Source: Nocardia sp. NBC_00508
GTDB taxonomy: Bacteria > Actinomycetota > Actinomycetes > Mycobacteriales > Mycobacteriaceae
Direction of reading: 5' to 3'
NCBI RefSeq assembly: GCF_036346875.1
Contig: NZ_CP107852.1
Location: 7,254,001-7,318,000 of the forward strand
Length of the DNA: 64,000 bases
Positions 9,558 through 18,948 of this stretch are shown one piece after another. Position 1 is the first letter of the stretch. Each line of letters starts with the position of its first letter. A program made the translations under genes and the position numbers. The notes beneath the pieces are model-generated. The model was not told where the DNA came from and searched no databases. It worked only from the letters and a program-made list of their open reading frames with translations.

Positions 9558-10673
9558 TCAATCGCGCGAGGGGTCGGGTTGCCATGGGACGTATGCCTGT
9601 CCATCGGCTTCGGCCGCTCGCTCGGCTGAATGTAGCTGGAATGGTGTGATGCCGCCGTCTTCCCACGGGCCGACCGCTCCGGCGGCGACCGCGGCGGATG
9701 CCTTGGGCGTCAGGCCGATGTCGTCGCGCACCACAGCGATCGGGCGGTCGGCGAGGGTGAACCAGTCCAGGTCGAGGAAGTCGTGGCTGCCCTGGGTGCG
9801 GGCGCCACGGCGCATGGCGTCGGCGAGGCGGTTGGCCATGCCCGCGGTCCGCAGGTGGCCTGCGTCGGCCTCGAACAGGCCGGCGCCGGCGCGCAGGTAG
9901 CCGGTTTCGAAGAGCGAGACCACCATGGCGAGGAGACTGAACGCGCGCGGGTCGTCGTTGGCGCGGGCCATGAAGGCGAAGACCTCGATCTCGTTCTCCA
10001 AGGTGGTGCCGTATCCGGCGAGCACGTGCACCCAATCGTGCTGGGCCAGCAGCGGTGGCGCCGAACCGGGCAGACCGGGGGTGACGAAGCCGCGATCGCG
10101 GTAGAAGTCGGCGACGCCGCGGCCGAGGGTTCCCACCGGCAGGTCGCGCAGCGACGCCCAGCGTGCGGCGAGCCCCGGGTCGTCGCTGACTTGGTCCCAG
10201 GAACTGTCCAGGCTCGGGGTGTGCAGCGCGGTGAGCCTGCGCGGGTCGAGGTCGCCGAGGTATCCGTTACGGGCGAAATCGACCGCGGCGAGATCGATGG
10301 CGCCTTCGGCGTACTGCTGCGCCACCGCGATCATGTCATCGTCGACGTCCAATGCGTCGGCGAACTCCCGCAATCGGGTCGCGACGACCGGCGGCAGCGG
10401 GCGCACCACCAGCGCCGCCAGCAGCATGGTCTGCACGATCCGTGCACGGAAGATCCGGTTGCGCCTGGCCAGTCCGACCGCGAATTCGGGCGCGGTGATG
10501 GGCTCCAGTATTGCCAACTCGACCGGGTGGCCGGTCATGGACAGGAACAGCGTGGGAATCAGCAACTGCTGCAACGGCGTCAGACCGCTCTCCCCCTGCG
10601 CGGCCGACACCACGCCGCGCGCCAGCAGCTGCACCTCGTCCGCGTCTGGCGGCGTCAGCAGTACATCGTCCAT
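9558..10673 (-). CDS. Coq4-like (HDxxH-x11-E) protein
   Basis: A 371-residue protein whose centre carries His212-Asp-Trp-Val-His216, then eleven residues, then Glu228, inside HDWVHVLAGYG. This is the zinc-ligand motif of the Coq4 family, which in ubiquinone synthesis acts on the quinone ring. Actinomycetes make menaquinone, so a ubiquinone role is unlikely; the protein may act on another lipid or quinone. The N-terminal 150 residues are helical with no domain I recognise. Start at ATG 10673: GGAGGGTGACCCGT precedes it, and the earlier frame start at 10718 has no site. No signal peptide. Confidence 0.65.
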   Translation of the reverse strand: MDDVLLTPPDADEVQLLARGVVSAAQGESGLTPLQQLLIPTLFLSMTGHPVELAILEPITAPEFAVGLARRNRIFRARIVQTMLLAALVVRPLPPVVATRLREFADALDVDDDMIAVAQQYAEGAIDLAAVDFARNGYLGDLDPRRLTALHTPSLDSSWDQVSDDPGLAARWASLRDLPVGTLGRGVADFYRDRGFVTPGLPGSAPPLLAQHDWVHVLAGYGTTLENEIEVFAFMARANDDPRAFSLLAMVVSLFETGYLRAGAGLFEADAGHLRTAGMANRLADAMRRGARTQGSHDFLDLDWFTLADRPIAVVRDDIGLTPKASAAVAAGAVGPWEDGGITPFQLHSAERAAEADGQAYVPWQPDPSRD

Positions 10674-10879
10674 ACGGGTCACCCTCCGGGGGTTCGAACA
10701 TCGGTTGCTGCGGCACATTATCGATGCGAATCGGGTTCAGCACGTAATCGTTTCGCCCTCGGCGTAGTCGCTCGAGCAAGCGCCGCGCGGTCGTCCGGCA
10801 CAGTCCGCTGTCCAGCTGTCCCTGTTGGTGTGTCGTGCCGTCATGCTCTCGGTCCCCCTGCACGCGACCGGGCTGAACG

Positions 10880-11244
10880 GCGCCCACCGTTCGATCAGCG
10901 GCGCTCAATCACATCCACACCGATTCGGCTCGCCGGTGGACAGTGCGGGATCTCGGTGCCGAGATCGGCATGTCCAAGACAGCTTTCGCGCGCAAGTTCA
11001 CCGCCATGGTCGGACAGCCACCCATGGCCTATCTGACGTGGTGGCGGCGCAGCAGCGGAGCCCGGCTGCTGCGGGACACCGACGCACCGCTCGCGCCATT
11101 GCCACCCAGGTCGGGTACGCCTCGGAATTCGGCTTCGCCAACGCCTTCCGTCGGGAATTCGGCGTAGCACCCGGCCGGTTCCGCCGCGGGGCGCGCTCCC
11201 CCCGAAACGACAAACACCATGTAGCCGCGGTCAATGCGGTATAG
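10880..11244 (+). pseudogene. AraC-family regulator, C-terminal half, frameshifted
   Basis: From 10901 the frame reads ALNHIHTDSARRWTVRDLG, then MSKTAFARKFTAMVGQPPMA, the first helix-turn-helix of an AraC DNA-binding domain. Near 11091-11095 the frame breaks, and the second helix-turn-helix continues one frame over (AIATQVGYASEFGFANAF, REFGVAPGRFRRG). One missing base in CTCGCG explains it. The cupin-type sensor half upstream is absent. It is therefore a truncated and frameshifted gene; one sequencing error could explain the frameshift but not the missing half. Confidence 0.75.
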
Positions 11245-11349
11245 GCCGGGCACCTTCTGCGAAGCTCTGGGGTGCCGCACCAGCCGAGTAGCTATCTCGA
11301 CATGCGGATTTCGACGATCTGGAAGCGAGTATCCAGTTACCCTGAATCG

Positions 11350-12699
11350 ATGCGATCCAGGTTTCGTCGGTACGTCCTGGCCGCGCTCGCCGCCGCGGCG
11401 TCGACTCTGCTGCTCTGTACGCACTCCCCGGCTACCCCACTGATACGGCCTGCCGCCGCCTTACCGCCACTCGACGAGGGATTCCTCTGGGGCGTAGCGG
11501 CCTCCGGGTTCCAGTCCGAAGGCCATGCGCCCGACAGCAATTGGACGCGTTACATCGCCGCGAACCCCAGTTACGACGAGCTTCACGATTCGGTCGACTT
11601 CTACGACCGCCATGCGTCGGACATCCAGATGGCGGCTGCGTTGGGCGTGCGGGTGTTCCGAATCGGGATCGAATGGGCACGGCTGCAGCCTGCGCCGGGG
11701 GTCTGGGACCCCGCCGCATTCCGTTTCTACGACGCGGTCATCGCCAGTATCGTGCGGGCCGGGATGCGACCGATGATCACCCTGGACCACTGGGTGTACC
11801 CCGGCTGGGCCGTCGACCGCGGCGGTTGGCGCAATCCGGGCATGGTGAACGACTGGCTGGTCAACATGCGCACGGTTGTCGACCGCTACGCATCCCGCAA
11901 TCCGCTGTGGGTCACAGTGAACGAGCCGGTGGCCTACATCGTGCACGAGGCCCGCAGGGGCGCCGCCGACGCGGCCGAGATGCTGGAGCGGATCGCGCAG
12001 GCGCACAATGCCATCTACGACTACATCCACGAGGTCCGGCCCGGCGCGGAGGTGACCAGCAACGTCGGCTATGTCGCAGGCTCGGAGGCCCAGGTCAACG
12101 GTGCGCTGATCGACCGCATCGCGGACCGCCTCGACTATGTGGGTGTCGACTATTACTTCGCCTACGATCCCGCCCAGTCGCTGCTCTCGTCCATAGCGGC
12201 GGCGGCCGGATCGGCGATGCCCAGCCTGCCGGGTCCGCACATCTGGGAGCTGCCGTTGCGTACGGAGGGCATCTACTATGCGCTGCAACACTATTCGCGC
12301 CGGTTTCCGGGCAAGCCGCTCTACATCGTCGAGAACGGCATGCCCACCGAGAACGGCCGTCCGCGCGCCGACGGCTACACCCGCACCGATCATCTCCGTG
12401 ACACCGTCTACTGGATCCAGCGCGCCAAGGCCGACGGTATGAACGTCATCGGCTACAACTACTGGAGCCTGACCGACAACTACGAATGGGGCAGCTACAC
12501 ACCACGATTCGGCCTCTACACCGTCGACGTGCGCGCCGACCCGAGCCGCACTCGCCATCCCACCGACGCGGTCGACACCTACACCGGGATCGTCGCGGCG
12601 GGCGGAGTCCCCGATGGCTATCGCCCCACCCGCAGCCCGGCCATCTGCTTCCTTGTCGATCCACCGGCCAGCTGCCTGAGCCCGGTCGCAGGCCCGTAG
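11350..12699 (+). CDS. Secreted glycoside hydrolase family 1 (beta-glucosidase-like)
   Basis: Retaining beta-glycosidase, 449 residues. The acid/base Glu192 is in TVNEP and the nucleophile Glu328 in IVENGM; WNYWSLTDNYEWGSY-type aglycone-site residues follow (here YNYWSLTDNYEW). Unusually for GH1, the N-terminus is a signal peptide: MRSRFRRYVLAALAAAAS with a hydrophobic core and Ala-rich end, so export is likely. I prefer ATG 11350 because it starts the basic signal n-region; ATG 11302 and 11272 are in frame, and none of the three has a strong ribosome site. Substrate cannot be told from sequence. Confidence 0.85.
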   Translation: MRSRFRRYVLAALAAAASTLLLCTHSPATPLIRPAAALPPLDEGFLWGVAASGFQSEGHAPDSNWTRYIAANPSYDELHDSVDFYDRHASDIQMAAALGVRVFRIGIEWARLQPAPGVWDPAAFRFYDAVIASIVRAGMRPMITLDHWVYPGWAVDRGGWRNPGMVNDWLVNMRTVVDRYASRNPLWVTVNEPVAYIVHEARRGAADAAEMLERIAQAHNAIYDYIHEVRPGAEVTSNVGYVAGSEAQVNGALIDRIADRLDYVGVDYYFAYDPAQSLLSSIAAAAGSAMPSLPGPHIWELPLRTEGIYYALQHYSRRFPGKPLYIVENGMPTENGRPRADGYTRTDHLRDTVYWIQRAKADGMNVIGYNYWSLTDNYEWGSYTPRFGLYTVDVRADPSRTRHPTDAVDTYTGIVAAGGVPDGYRPTRSPAICFLVDPPASCLSPVAGP

Positions 12700-12731
12700 C
12701 GTGCCCCGATGGGCGCGGCGGTCGGCCAGCG

Positions 12732-12759
12732 GGAAGCGCATAGGCGTCTATGCGCTTCC
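12732..12759. terminator. Bidirectional hairpin terminator
   Basis: GGAAGCGCATAG-GCGT-CTATGCGCTTCC, a perfect 12-bp stem with a 4-base loop between the convergent GH1 and ABM genes. Its right arm includes the TAG stop of the ABM gene. Confidence 0.7.
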
Positions 12760-13389
12760 GGGTACTTCGCTCACGATCTCGTAGATCGCGGTGTTGGGGG
12801 TGGCGTGCGTGCGAGCCGCGCCCGTCGCTGCCGTCATGGTCGAGTTCTGTGCGGCGGCTCGCCAGGCAGCCACGCTGTCCCAGTGGGCGATGTTGACCAG
12901 CCGGAAGCGAGCCTCCGCGGTGACGGCGCGGTGCAGGCGTACATCGCGGAAACCCGGAGCTGATCGCATGAGGCGGGCACGGTCGCTCCACCCGACGGCG
13001 AAGCTGTCCACCGCATCGGGCGAGATCTCGAAGATGTTCATGAAGGTGACGCCGGGGCCGTCGAATTCGCGATCCGTGGGCGGCCGGAAGTCGTAGATCG
13101 TTTCGTAGAGAGCAGTCGTGGCGCGGACGTCAGCGGGCAGTGCGTCCGACCACTGCTGCCTTCGGGGGTCCTGAAGTGCGGAGGTGGCCTGCTCGGTGGT
13201 GTCCCAGCGCGCGAAGTCCACAACCGGGAACCGGACGTCGGAGTCGATAGCGCGGTGCAAACGCGCTGCACGGAAACCGGCTGCGCCAGTGAGGTATCCG
13301 CCGAGGTCGCGCCAGTTCTCGATGAACTCGCCGATGTTCGCGGCGGGCAGTTCGAACACGTCGATAGTGGTGACTTCGTTGTCGGTCAT
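12748..13389 (-). CDS. Tandem ABM-domain protein (antibiotic biosynthesis monooxygenase fold)
   Basis: A 213-residue protein made of two homologous ferredoxin-like ABM domains, about residues 5-100 and 105-205. Each has the same pattern: a beta strand (TTIDVFELPAANIGEF / TFMNIFEISPDAVDSF), GFR...RLHRA, then a ...DFARWDT / NIAHWDS strand. ABM proteins include small cofactor-free monooxygenases and haem-degrading enzymes; no catalytic residues can be assigned here. Start is ATG 13389 (MTDNEVTTIDVF); the upstream frame extension is low-complexity. Confidence 0.75.
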   Translation of the reverse strand: MTDNEVTTIDVFELPAANIGEFIENWRDLGGYLTGAAGFRAARLHRAIDSDVRFPVVDFARWDTTEQATSALQDPRRQQWSDALPADVRATTALYETIYDFRPPTDREFDGPGVTFMNIFEISPDAVDSFAVGWSDRARLMRSAPGFRDVRLHRAVTAEARFRLVNIAHWDSVAAWRAAAQNSTMTAATGAARTHATPNTAIYEIVSEVPGSA

Positions 13390-13652
13390 GGGCCACAGTG
13401 TCCTCCCCGGACTGCGGTCGAGGTCAAGCGTCTTCGGTTCCGCTGTTGTCGATCTCGCAGTCGCGTGCGAGCGAGCCATGCATGCTCTACCATTCGGTGC
13501 TCACGGTTACCTATCGCTCGTCGAGCTGGAGGTTGTCTGTGCCCCAGCCAGGTCGATCGCGAGCACGAAAGTCAACAGAGCAAGAATCCGGCTCCGCACG
13601 CGACGTCAGCCGGGCACCGACAGCACCGCAGTAGCGAAAAGGGTTTCAGGGG

Positions 13653-13934
13653 CTATTGAGATCGACCACGCGCATGGACCGGCCATAGGTCGACGACCAT
13701 GTCCCCCTCCACCACGTGCAGCAGGCCGTTACGATCCGTGGGATCGCAGTCCGGGGGTACCAACTCGAGGTGGGTCCCGAGAGCAGGCCGGTCCAGGCTG
13801 TCGGTCACCGGCAAACCCTGTTCATCGCCGTACCAGACATAGCGACCGACGTCGCCGAGCGGGACATCGGCGTCGGTGGCGAAGGCTTTCGATCCGCACC
13901 CCGGGCGCCTTCCGGTCGATCTGGAAACCAGCAC
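13653..13934 (-). pseudogene. D-threonine aldolase/D-serine dehydratase-like, C-terminal fragment
   Basis: The fragment contains GSKAFATDAD, then LELVPPDCDPT and VVEGDMVVDLWPVHARG. This follows the order of the C-terminal beta domain of D-threonine-aldolase-type PLP enzymes (their metal site is HCCP-like; here DCDP, so one ligand has changed). Only about 90 of some 380 residues remain; no PLP-lysine barrel is present. The region 13390-13652 and 13935-14028 shows no further gene. Confidence 0.5.
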
Positions 13935-14028
13935 TCGATGCGATCAGAGCAGCGCCACGGGGGCGTGATGGCCGCGGTGTGCGGGTAAGAACCGCAGGAT
14001 GCCGCCGATTCTGCAGTAGCGTTTACTC

Positions 14029-14970
14029 ATGGTGAGAGCAGCCGCCGTGCAGCTGGTCGCGGTACCCGGCGATATTTCGGCGAATCTGGCCGCGTGCGAG
14101 CGACTTGCCGATGAAGCGGGCCGGGCCGGTGCGAAGATCATCGCCCTGCCCGAGTTCTTCTCCACCGGGATCGGCTTCCTGGATCAGCTGGCCGATGCGG
14201 CGTTGCCGTTCGACGGTGCTGCGACCGCGCTGCTGTGCCGAGTTGCGCGCCGCTTCGAGGCGCTGGTCGGCGGGTCGTTTCTGTGCCGCGACGGCGACGG
14301 GCAGGTCCGCAATGCCTATCTGCTCGCCGATGCGACCGGTGTCCTCGGGCGGCACGACAAGGATCTGCCGACGATGTGGGAGAACGCCTTCTACATCGGC
14401 GGCCACGACGACGGGGTGCTGACCGCCGGTGCGTACCGGATCGGGGCTGCCGTCTGCTGGGAGCTGATGCGCACTCGAACAGTGCGCAGGCTGCGCGGTC
14501 GAGTGGATCTGGTCATGACGGGATCCGGATGGTGGTCGGTGCCGAAGTGGCTGCCGCACAGCGTGTTCGCTCGCCTCGAGCGGCGCAATGCCGCAACCGC
14601 GCGCAATGCCGCGGCTACCTTCTCCCGCTATGTGGGTGCACCGGTGGTGCATGCAGGCCATGCTGGTGAGCTGGCCTGTCCGATGCCGTGGCTACCCGTC
14701 TCGTATCGCGGGCACTTCGAGGGCGCGACCATGATCGTCGATGCGGACGGAACCGTGCTTGCCGAACGCCGCCGCGAGGACGGCGAGGGGATCGTGCAGG
14801 CCGAGATCGAACCGGGTTCTCGCAGGCCGGAACTTGTTGCGCCCGAACGGTTCTGGCTGCATCGACGTGGCGTCGTCCCCACCGCTGCTTGGCATTACCA
14901 GCGGTGGCACGGTCGGCGCTGGTACCGCGCGAACGTGGTCATAGACTCCACCACATCGCGGGCGCGATGA
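14029..14970 (+). CDS. Carbon-nitrogen hydrolase (nitrilase superfamily)
   Basis: Hydrolyses an amide or nitrile through a Glu-Lys-Cys triad: Glu42 in LPEFF, Lys111 in GRHDKDLP, Cys143 in AAVCWEL. At 313 residues it is slightly longer than a typical amidase of the omega-amidase/carbamoylase type. There is no signal peptide. The start codon at 14029 has no strong Shine-Dalgarno and could be leaderless. The following lipase gene starts 39 bases after its stop, so the two may be co-transcribed. Substrate unknown. Confidence 0.85.
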   Translation: MVRAAAVQLVAVPGDISANLAACERLADEAGRAGAKIIALPEFFSTGIGFLDQLADAALPFDGAATALLCRVARRFEALVGGSFLCRDGDGQVRNAYLLADATGVLGRHDKDLPTMWENAFYIGGHDDGVLTAGAYRIGAAVCWELMRTRTVRRLRGRVDLVMTGSGWWSVPKWLPHSVFARLERRNAATARNAAATFSRYVGAPVVHAGHAGELACPMPWLPVSYRGHFEGATMIVDADGTVLAERRREDGEGIVQAEIEPGSRRPELVAPERFWLHRRGVVPTAAWHYQRWHGRRWYRANVVIDSTTSRAR

Positions 14971-15009
14971 TGGAGTCGAACCGATAGATGAGCATCGGGA
15001 GGATCGACT

Positions 15010-16209
15010 ATGCACGGTCCGAGGCGTTGTCTGGTCGCGGTCGTCGCCCTATTGGGTGCCGTCGCCGGATGCGAGAGCCCCGAGCGCGGGCTGCCGCCGA
15101 GCCGGGGCGAGATCGTGTCCAGCACTGCCCTGGTAAGTCTGCCTGCGGAACAAACGGCGGCGCTGTTGGCCGACGGTGGGATCGCTACTCCCGTCCGCAA
15201 CGGTGTCGACGCCTTCCGCGTCGACTACCGGACGATCACCCCACAAGGCGAACCGACCACCGCCACCGGGTTGGTGGTGCTGCCCCGCAGCGAGTCTCGT
15301 CGACTGCGGGTGGTCGCCTATGAGCACGGGACCATGGTGCTGAAGCGCGACGCGCCATCGGTCGATACCCGCAACCTGCCCGACCGGCTGCGTGCGGTGA
15401 TGTTCGCGGCCGTGGGCTACGCGGCGGTCGCTCCGGACTACTTGGGACTCGGGAACGGCCCGGGCCTGCATCCCTATACCCATGCTCCCTCCGAGGTCAG
15501 CGCGTCTGCCGACCTGCTACGCGCCGCTGCTTCGTTGGCCGCGCAACATCGCCGCGAACTGGACCCGAACGTGCTGGTGACCGGCTTCTCCCAAGGCGGC
15601 CACGCCGCGATGGCGCTGGGTAAGGCGTTACAAGCCGGAGCGGTCCCGGACTTCGGGGTCGCCGCACTCGCCCCGGTCAGCGGCCCCTACGACCTGAAGT
15701 TCGTCCAGGCGCCCGCCGCGCTCGACGGGCGCGTCACGCCGGGCGCGGCGGTCCTGTTTCTCGCCTACTGGATCACCTCGATGGACCGGATTCACGACCT
15801 CTACCGCAATCCGGCCGAAGCCTTCCAGCAGCCCTACGCCGACAAGGTGGAGCAGCTGTTCGACGGCACCCACAATGAGATCACCATCGTGACCTCACTG
15901 GCGCTCACCCCGCCGCAGCTGCTGACGCCGCGCTTCCTCTCATTGGCCGCCGACCCGACCGGCGCCGGTGCGAGGGCGCTCGCCGATAGTGACGGCACCT
16001 GTGACTGGACTCCCCGCGTGCCCGTCCGCCTCTACGCCGCCACCGGCGACCGCGCCGTCCCCTACACCAATGCCGAGCATTGCCTCCAGGCCCTGCGCAG
16101 CGGCAACGCGACGCTGCACAACCTGGGCGACCTGGATCACTCCGGCACTGCCCGGGTCGCCCTTGCCGAGATTCTCGCCTGGTTCCAACAACAGTTCACG
16201 CCCAGCTGA
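15010..16209 (+). CDS. Secreted lipoprotein lipase/alpha-beta hydrolase
   Basis: Esterase/lipase of the actinomycete secretory lipase type, 399 residues. The N-terminus is a lipoprotein signal (CLVAVVALLGAVAGC, lipobox AVAGC, Cys20), so it is anchored on the outer face of the membrane. The nucleophile is Ser in GFSQGG (about residue 196); an acidic residue in TGDRAVPY and His in LGDLDHSG near the C-terminus complete a plausible triad. Start is ATG 15010, with GGGAGGATCGACT upstream. Confidence 0.85.
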   Translation: MHGPRRCLVAVVALLGAVAGCESPERGLPPSRGEIVSSTALVSLPAEQTAALLADGGIATPVRNGVDAFRVDYRTITPQGEPTTATGLVVLPRSESRRLRVVAYEHGTMVLKRDAPSVDTRNLPDRLRAVMFAAVGYAAVAPDYLGLGNGPGLHPYTHAPSEVSASADLLRAAASLAAQHRRELDPNVLVTGFSQGGHAAMALGKALQAGAVPDFGVAALAPVSGPYDLKFVQAPAALDGRVTPGAAVLFLAYWITSMDRIHDLYRNPAEAFQQPYADKVEQLFDGTHNEITIVTSLALTPPQLLTPRFLSLAADPTGAGARALADSDGTCDWTPRVPVRLYAATGDRAVPYTNAEHCLQALRSGNATLHNLGDLDHSGTARVALAEILAWFQQQFTPS

Positions 16210-16394
16210 CCGCCGTTGCCGCCACATCAGCGCGGCCACACCGGCAACGATCAAGACCGAGCCCACCGGCCACGATCAGCACCGGACCCACCGGCCGCGG
16301 GCTTCCAGCTCGGCACCCGCACCTCGAATGCAATCCAGCACATCGACATGCTCAGCGATCTCCGCCACCCGCAGCAGGCGATCGGCGGTCGGCG

Positions 16395-16799
16395 GTCACC
16401 CGGTTGCCGTTCGCCACCGACCAGCTGCACGTAACGGTTCACTACGACGAACCGCTACCCCGAGTGCACGATCCGGCCTGGAATGCCTTCTGGCGCATCG
16501 ACCCCCGGCTCGACGGCCACAGAGCGCCCGACGGTCCTCTCGTCATGTCCGTCGAGGACAAATTCGAACTCATCGCAGCCGGGCAGGCAGTGGCGATCGT
16601 GCCCACCGGAGGGCACACCAAAACCCTTCGCCCCGACCTGACTACCGTTCCGCTCGAAGACGTGGAGCCGGGCCACGTCGTGGTGGCGACCCGCGCCGAC
16701 GACAACAGCCGCCTGGTCGCGGATTTCCGGAAATGCGCTCGAGCTCACCTCGGTTCAGCCCGGCCGAACGCGCGCCCGCCGCACCGCGCTGACGACTGA
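16395..16799 (+). pseudogene. LysR-type regulator, C-terminal effector-domain remnant
   Basis: The frame reads VTVHYDEPLPRVHDPAWNAF, then VMSVEDKFELIAAGQAVAIV, then the VVVATRADDNSRLVADF end typical of LysR substrate-binding domains. The DNA-binding N-terminus and first half of the effector domain are missing; upstream the frame turns into arginine-rich non-coding sequence. It is therefore a truncated gene. 16800-16938 shows nothing. Confidence 0.55.
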
Positions 16800-16938
16800 C
16801 CGCGGCGAGGTGCGCCTTCGTCGATGTCCGTCGGGCCTGCGCCGATCTCGCCGCAGACGCCCCGGACGCGCTGCGAGGCGCGGATCGCGGGACGCGCCTG
16901 GCAACTATCATCGCGGGCCGATGGAACCGACGCGACCG

Positions 16939-18612
16939 TTAATTCGATGTCCTCGGGCCGGCGCTGGTCGTGGTCGGCGCCGGGGATCCCGTTGTCGTGG
17001 TAGTGGGATCTGTGGTCTTGGTGGGTGCCGCGGCCGAAGATGAGGCCGGTGGGGTCGTCACCTGCGGTGTGGCCGAGGCACTCGGGGTCTCGGACGCCGG
17101 TGCCGAAGTCGTCGGCACCGGGCTCGCCGTCGTGCTGCTGACATCGGTCTTCGCGGGGGCAGTAGTGGTCGCTGACGCGGCCGTGCTCTTGGCCGGTTCA
17201 CTCGTCGGCGCCGCGGAGGACGTCGCCACCGCCTTGTACACGGCGGCGAGATCCGCCGATTCCGGCTTGGCGGTCGTGTCGACGGGCTTACCCGCCTGCG
17301 CCTGCTTCGCCAGGTGCGTGAGCCAGGCAGCCGCGTACTCGGCGGAGGTCAGCGGCTTGCCGTCGGCAGGATCGGCGTCACGCCAGTAGTCGAAGTGGTG
17401 ACCGGTGTGGTTCGGCCCCAGCGTTTGCTGGTACGGGTCGCTCATGATCACCGGGATCGTGTTCTGGTTCGTCACGATGAGACCGATGATCTCGTTCAGC
17501 ACCTTCTGCGGCAGGTAGGCCAGCGGCGACATCTCGTTCGTGGCGATCGACTCCGCCTTCGCCGGGGCTTTCGGCGTCTCACCCGGCCTGTATGCCGGAT
17601 CCGACACCCTCAGCAGGACCTGGAGAAACGTCTCGTCGCTTTGCATCCAGTTCGGCTGCGACTGAATGTCCGCGAACGCCGCGAACGCGATACGACTGAG
17701 GACAACAGCGACGTCCTGCCCTGTCGCCGGTGTGAGCCCGTCTTTTTCGAGCGCGTCGACGTTCAACTGCCGGCCCACGTTGACCACCAACTGCAGCAGT
17801 GAGATGTTCTCCGGCGCCGCGCAGGTGAGATCGCCGTCGGAGCAGAACGACGCGATCTTGCCGTTCAGCGCACCGAAGTCGCCACTGGTTCCCGGCAGCG
17901 CACCCTGACCGGGCACCGGCTTCGCGCCGTTCTGATATTGCTGATCGAAGCCGTCGGGATTGCCGAACGGGTCCTTCGAACCGGGGAATGGCCCGTCTCC
18001 CGCCGAGCGCCCCGAGTCGGCCAGGATGACGACACCGACGACATCGGCCGGATCGACGATCCCGTATGCACCGTCCCCGTCGGTCTCCTGATGTCCGATC
18101 TCCATCGCGACGCGGCGGACGACGTCGGCGCCCTCGCTGTACCCGACGATCGAGAACTTGGTGTCGGGACATGCCCTCGAGATCTCCCGCATCACCTGTT
18201 CGGTATTCGCGACACCGGCGGTGACGGCGTCTTCGTAGGTGGCCATGTTCGCCGGGTACGCAATGTAGACAGCGGCATACGAGCCGGGATCGACTGCGCC
18301 GGCCGGCGCGTTGACGACCGGATCGACCCACTCGCTGCTGTGGTCGCCGGACAGCGCGGCGGGCAATGCCTGACCGTTGGCATCGACAAGCAGCTTGGTG
18401 GTGCCCGCGACAGGAGTGTCGCCGCGGCCGGCCACCGAGATGGTCACCATGTCGTGGCACTCCGTGACGGATGCCTTGAGCTGCGTATCCTCGGTGTGCG
18501 GCGCCGATGTCAGTGCCCATGAGGCGGCGACGACAGCCGTCACCCCCAGCACTGCCGGCGCGACAACGGCCGAAGCGATGCGATGCCGCGCAATGAACTC
18601 GCGAAAAGCCAC
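16939..18612 (-). CDS. Cutinase-family hydrolase with Thr/Ser-rich tail
   Basis: Cell-envelope cutinase/phospholipase related to mycobacterial Rv3802c-type proteins, about 557 residues. After a cytoplasmic stub, residues 12-35 (ASAVVAPAVLGVTAVVAASW) form one membrane or signal helix. The alpha/beta cutinase domain follows, with the nucleophile Ser in GYSEGAD (about 155) and paired cysteines (TECHD, RACPD). The last 100 residues are Ala/Ser/Thr/Pro low complexity, likely crossing the wall. Start: GTG 18612 with GGGGATCAGGAC upstream; the frame runs back to an ATG at 18672 in poor sequence, so I prefer the GTG. Confidence 0.8.
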   Translation of the reverse strand: MAFREFIARHRIASAVVAPAVLGVTAVVAASWALTSAPHTEDTQLKASVTECHDMVTISVAGRGDTPVAGTTKLLVDANGQALPAALSGDHSSEWVDPVVNAPAGAVDPGSYAAVYIAYPANMATYEDAVTAGVANTEQVMREISRACPDTKFSIVGYSEGADVVRRVAMEIGHQETDGDGAYGIVDPADVVGVVILADSGRSAGDGPFPGSKDPFGNPDGFDQQYQNGAKPVPGQGALPGTSGDFGALNGKIASFCSDGDLTCAAPENISLLQLVVNVGRQLNVDALEKDGLTPATGQDVAVVLSRIAFAAFADIQSQPNWMQSDETFLQVLLRVSDPAYRPGETPKAPAKAESIATNEMSPLAYLPQKVLNEIIGLIVTNQNTIPVIMSDPYQQTLGPNHTGHHFDYWRDADPADGKPLTSAEYAAAWLTHLAKQAQAGKPVDTTAKPESADLAAVYKAVATSSAAPTSEPAKSTAASATTTAPAKTDVSSTTASPVPTTSAPASETPSASATPQVTTPPASSSAAAPTKTTDPTTTTTGSPAPTTTSAGPRTSN

Positions 18613-18948
18613 GTCCTGATCCCCATTCGATCTCCAATAAAAAAGGACGAACAGGCCCCCCGACGAAGCCATGCGTCACCAAGGAGGTCGTAGCTGGGGA
18701 TGCGAGCGTTACCGGCCCGGATCTCGGACTGCCACGGCGGCCCCATCCCACGTGGTCGATGCGCCGATTCCGGGCGCTCAGCCGGTCACTGGCGCGGTTC
18801 GGGAACCTGACCGGGATGGCTCCTGTGCTCCGGGGCAGTCGGCGATGCGTGCGCGCAGCAGTTGAATTCGAAGTCAACTTCAAGTAACGTGCCGCCCACT
18901 GACCGTGACCAGCGTCACATCAGGTTCGTTCTCGAATTGGAGATAGGT
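18613..18948. other. Divergent intergenic region, cutinase / MHS transporter
   Basis: It contains the 22-bp operator copy A (18862-18883). No gene is supported. Confidence 0.6.
18862..18883. promoter_or_regulatory. 22-bp palindromic operator, copy A
   Basis: TTGAATTCGAAG followed by TCAACTTCAA. Read on the minus strand it fits TTGAA-x-TTGA-N7-TTCAA shared with three other copies in this region. It lies 65 bases upstream of the MHS transporter ATG, a normal place for a repressor site. Confidence 0.65.
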
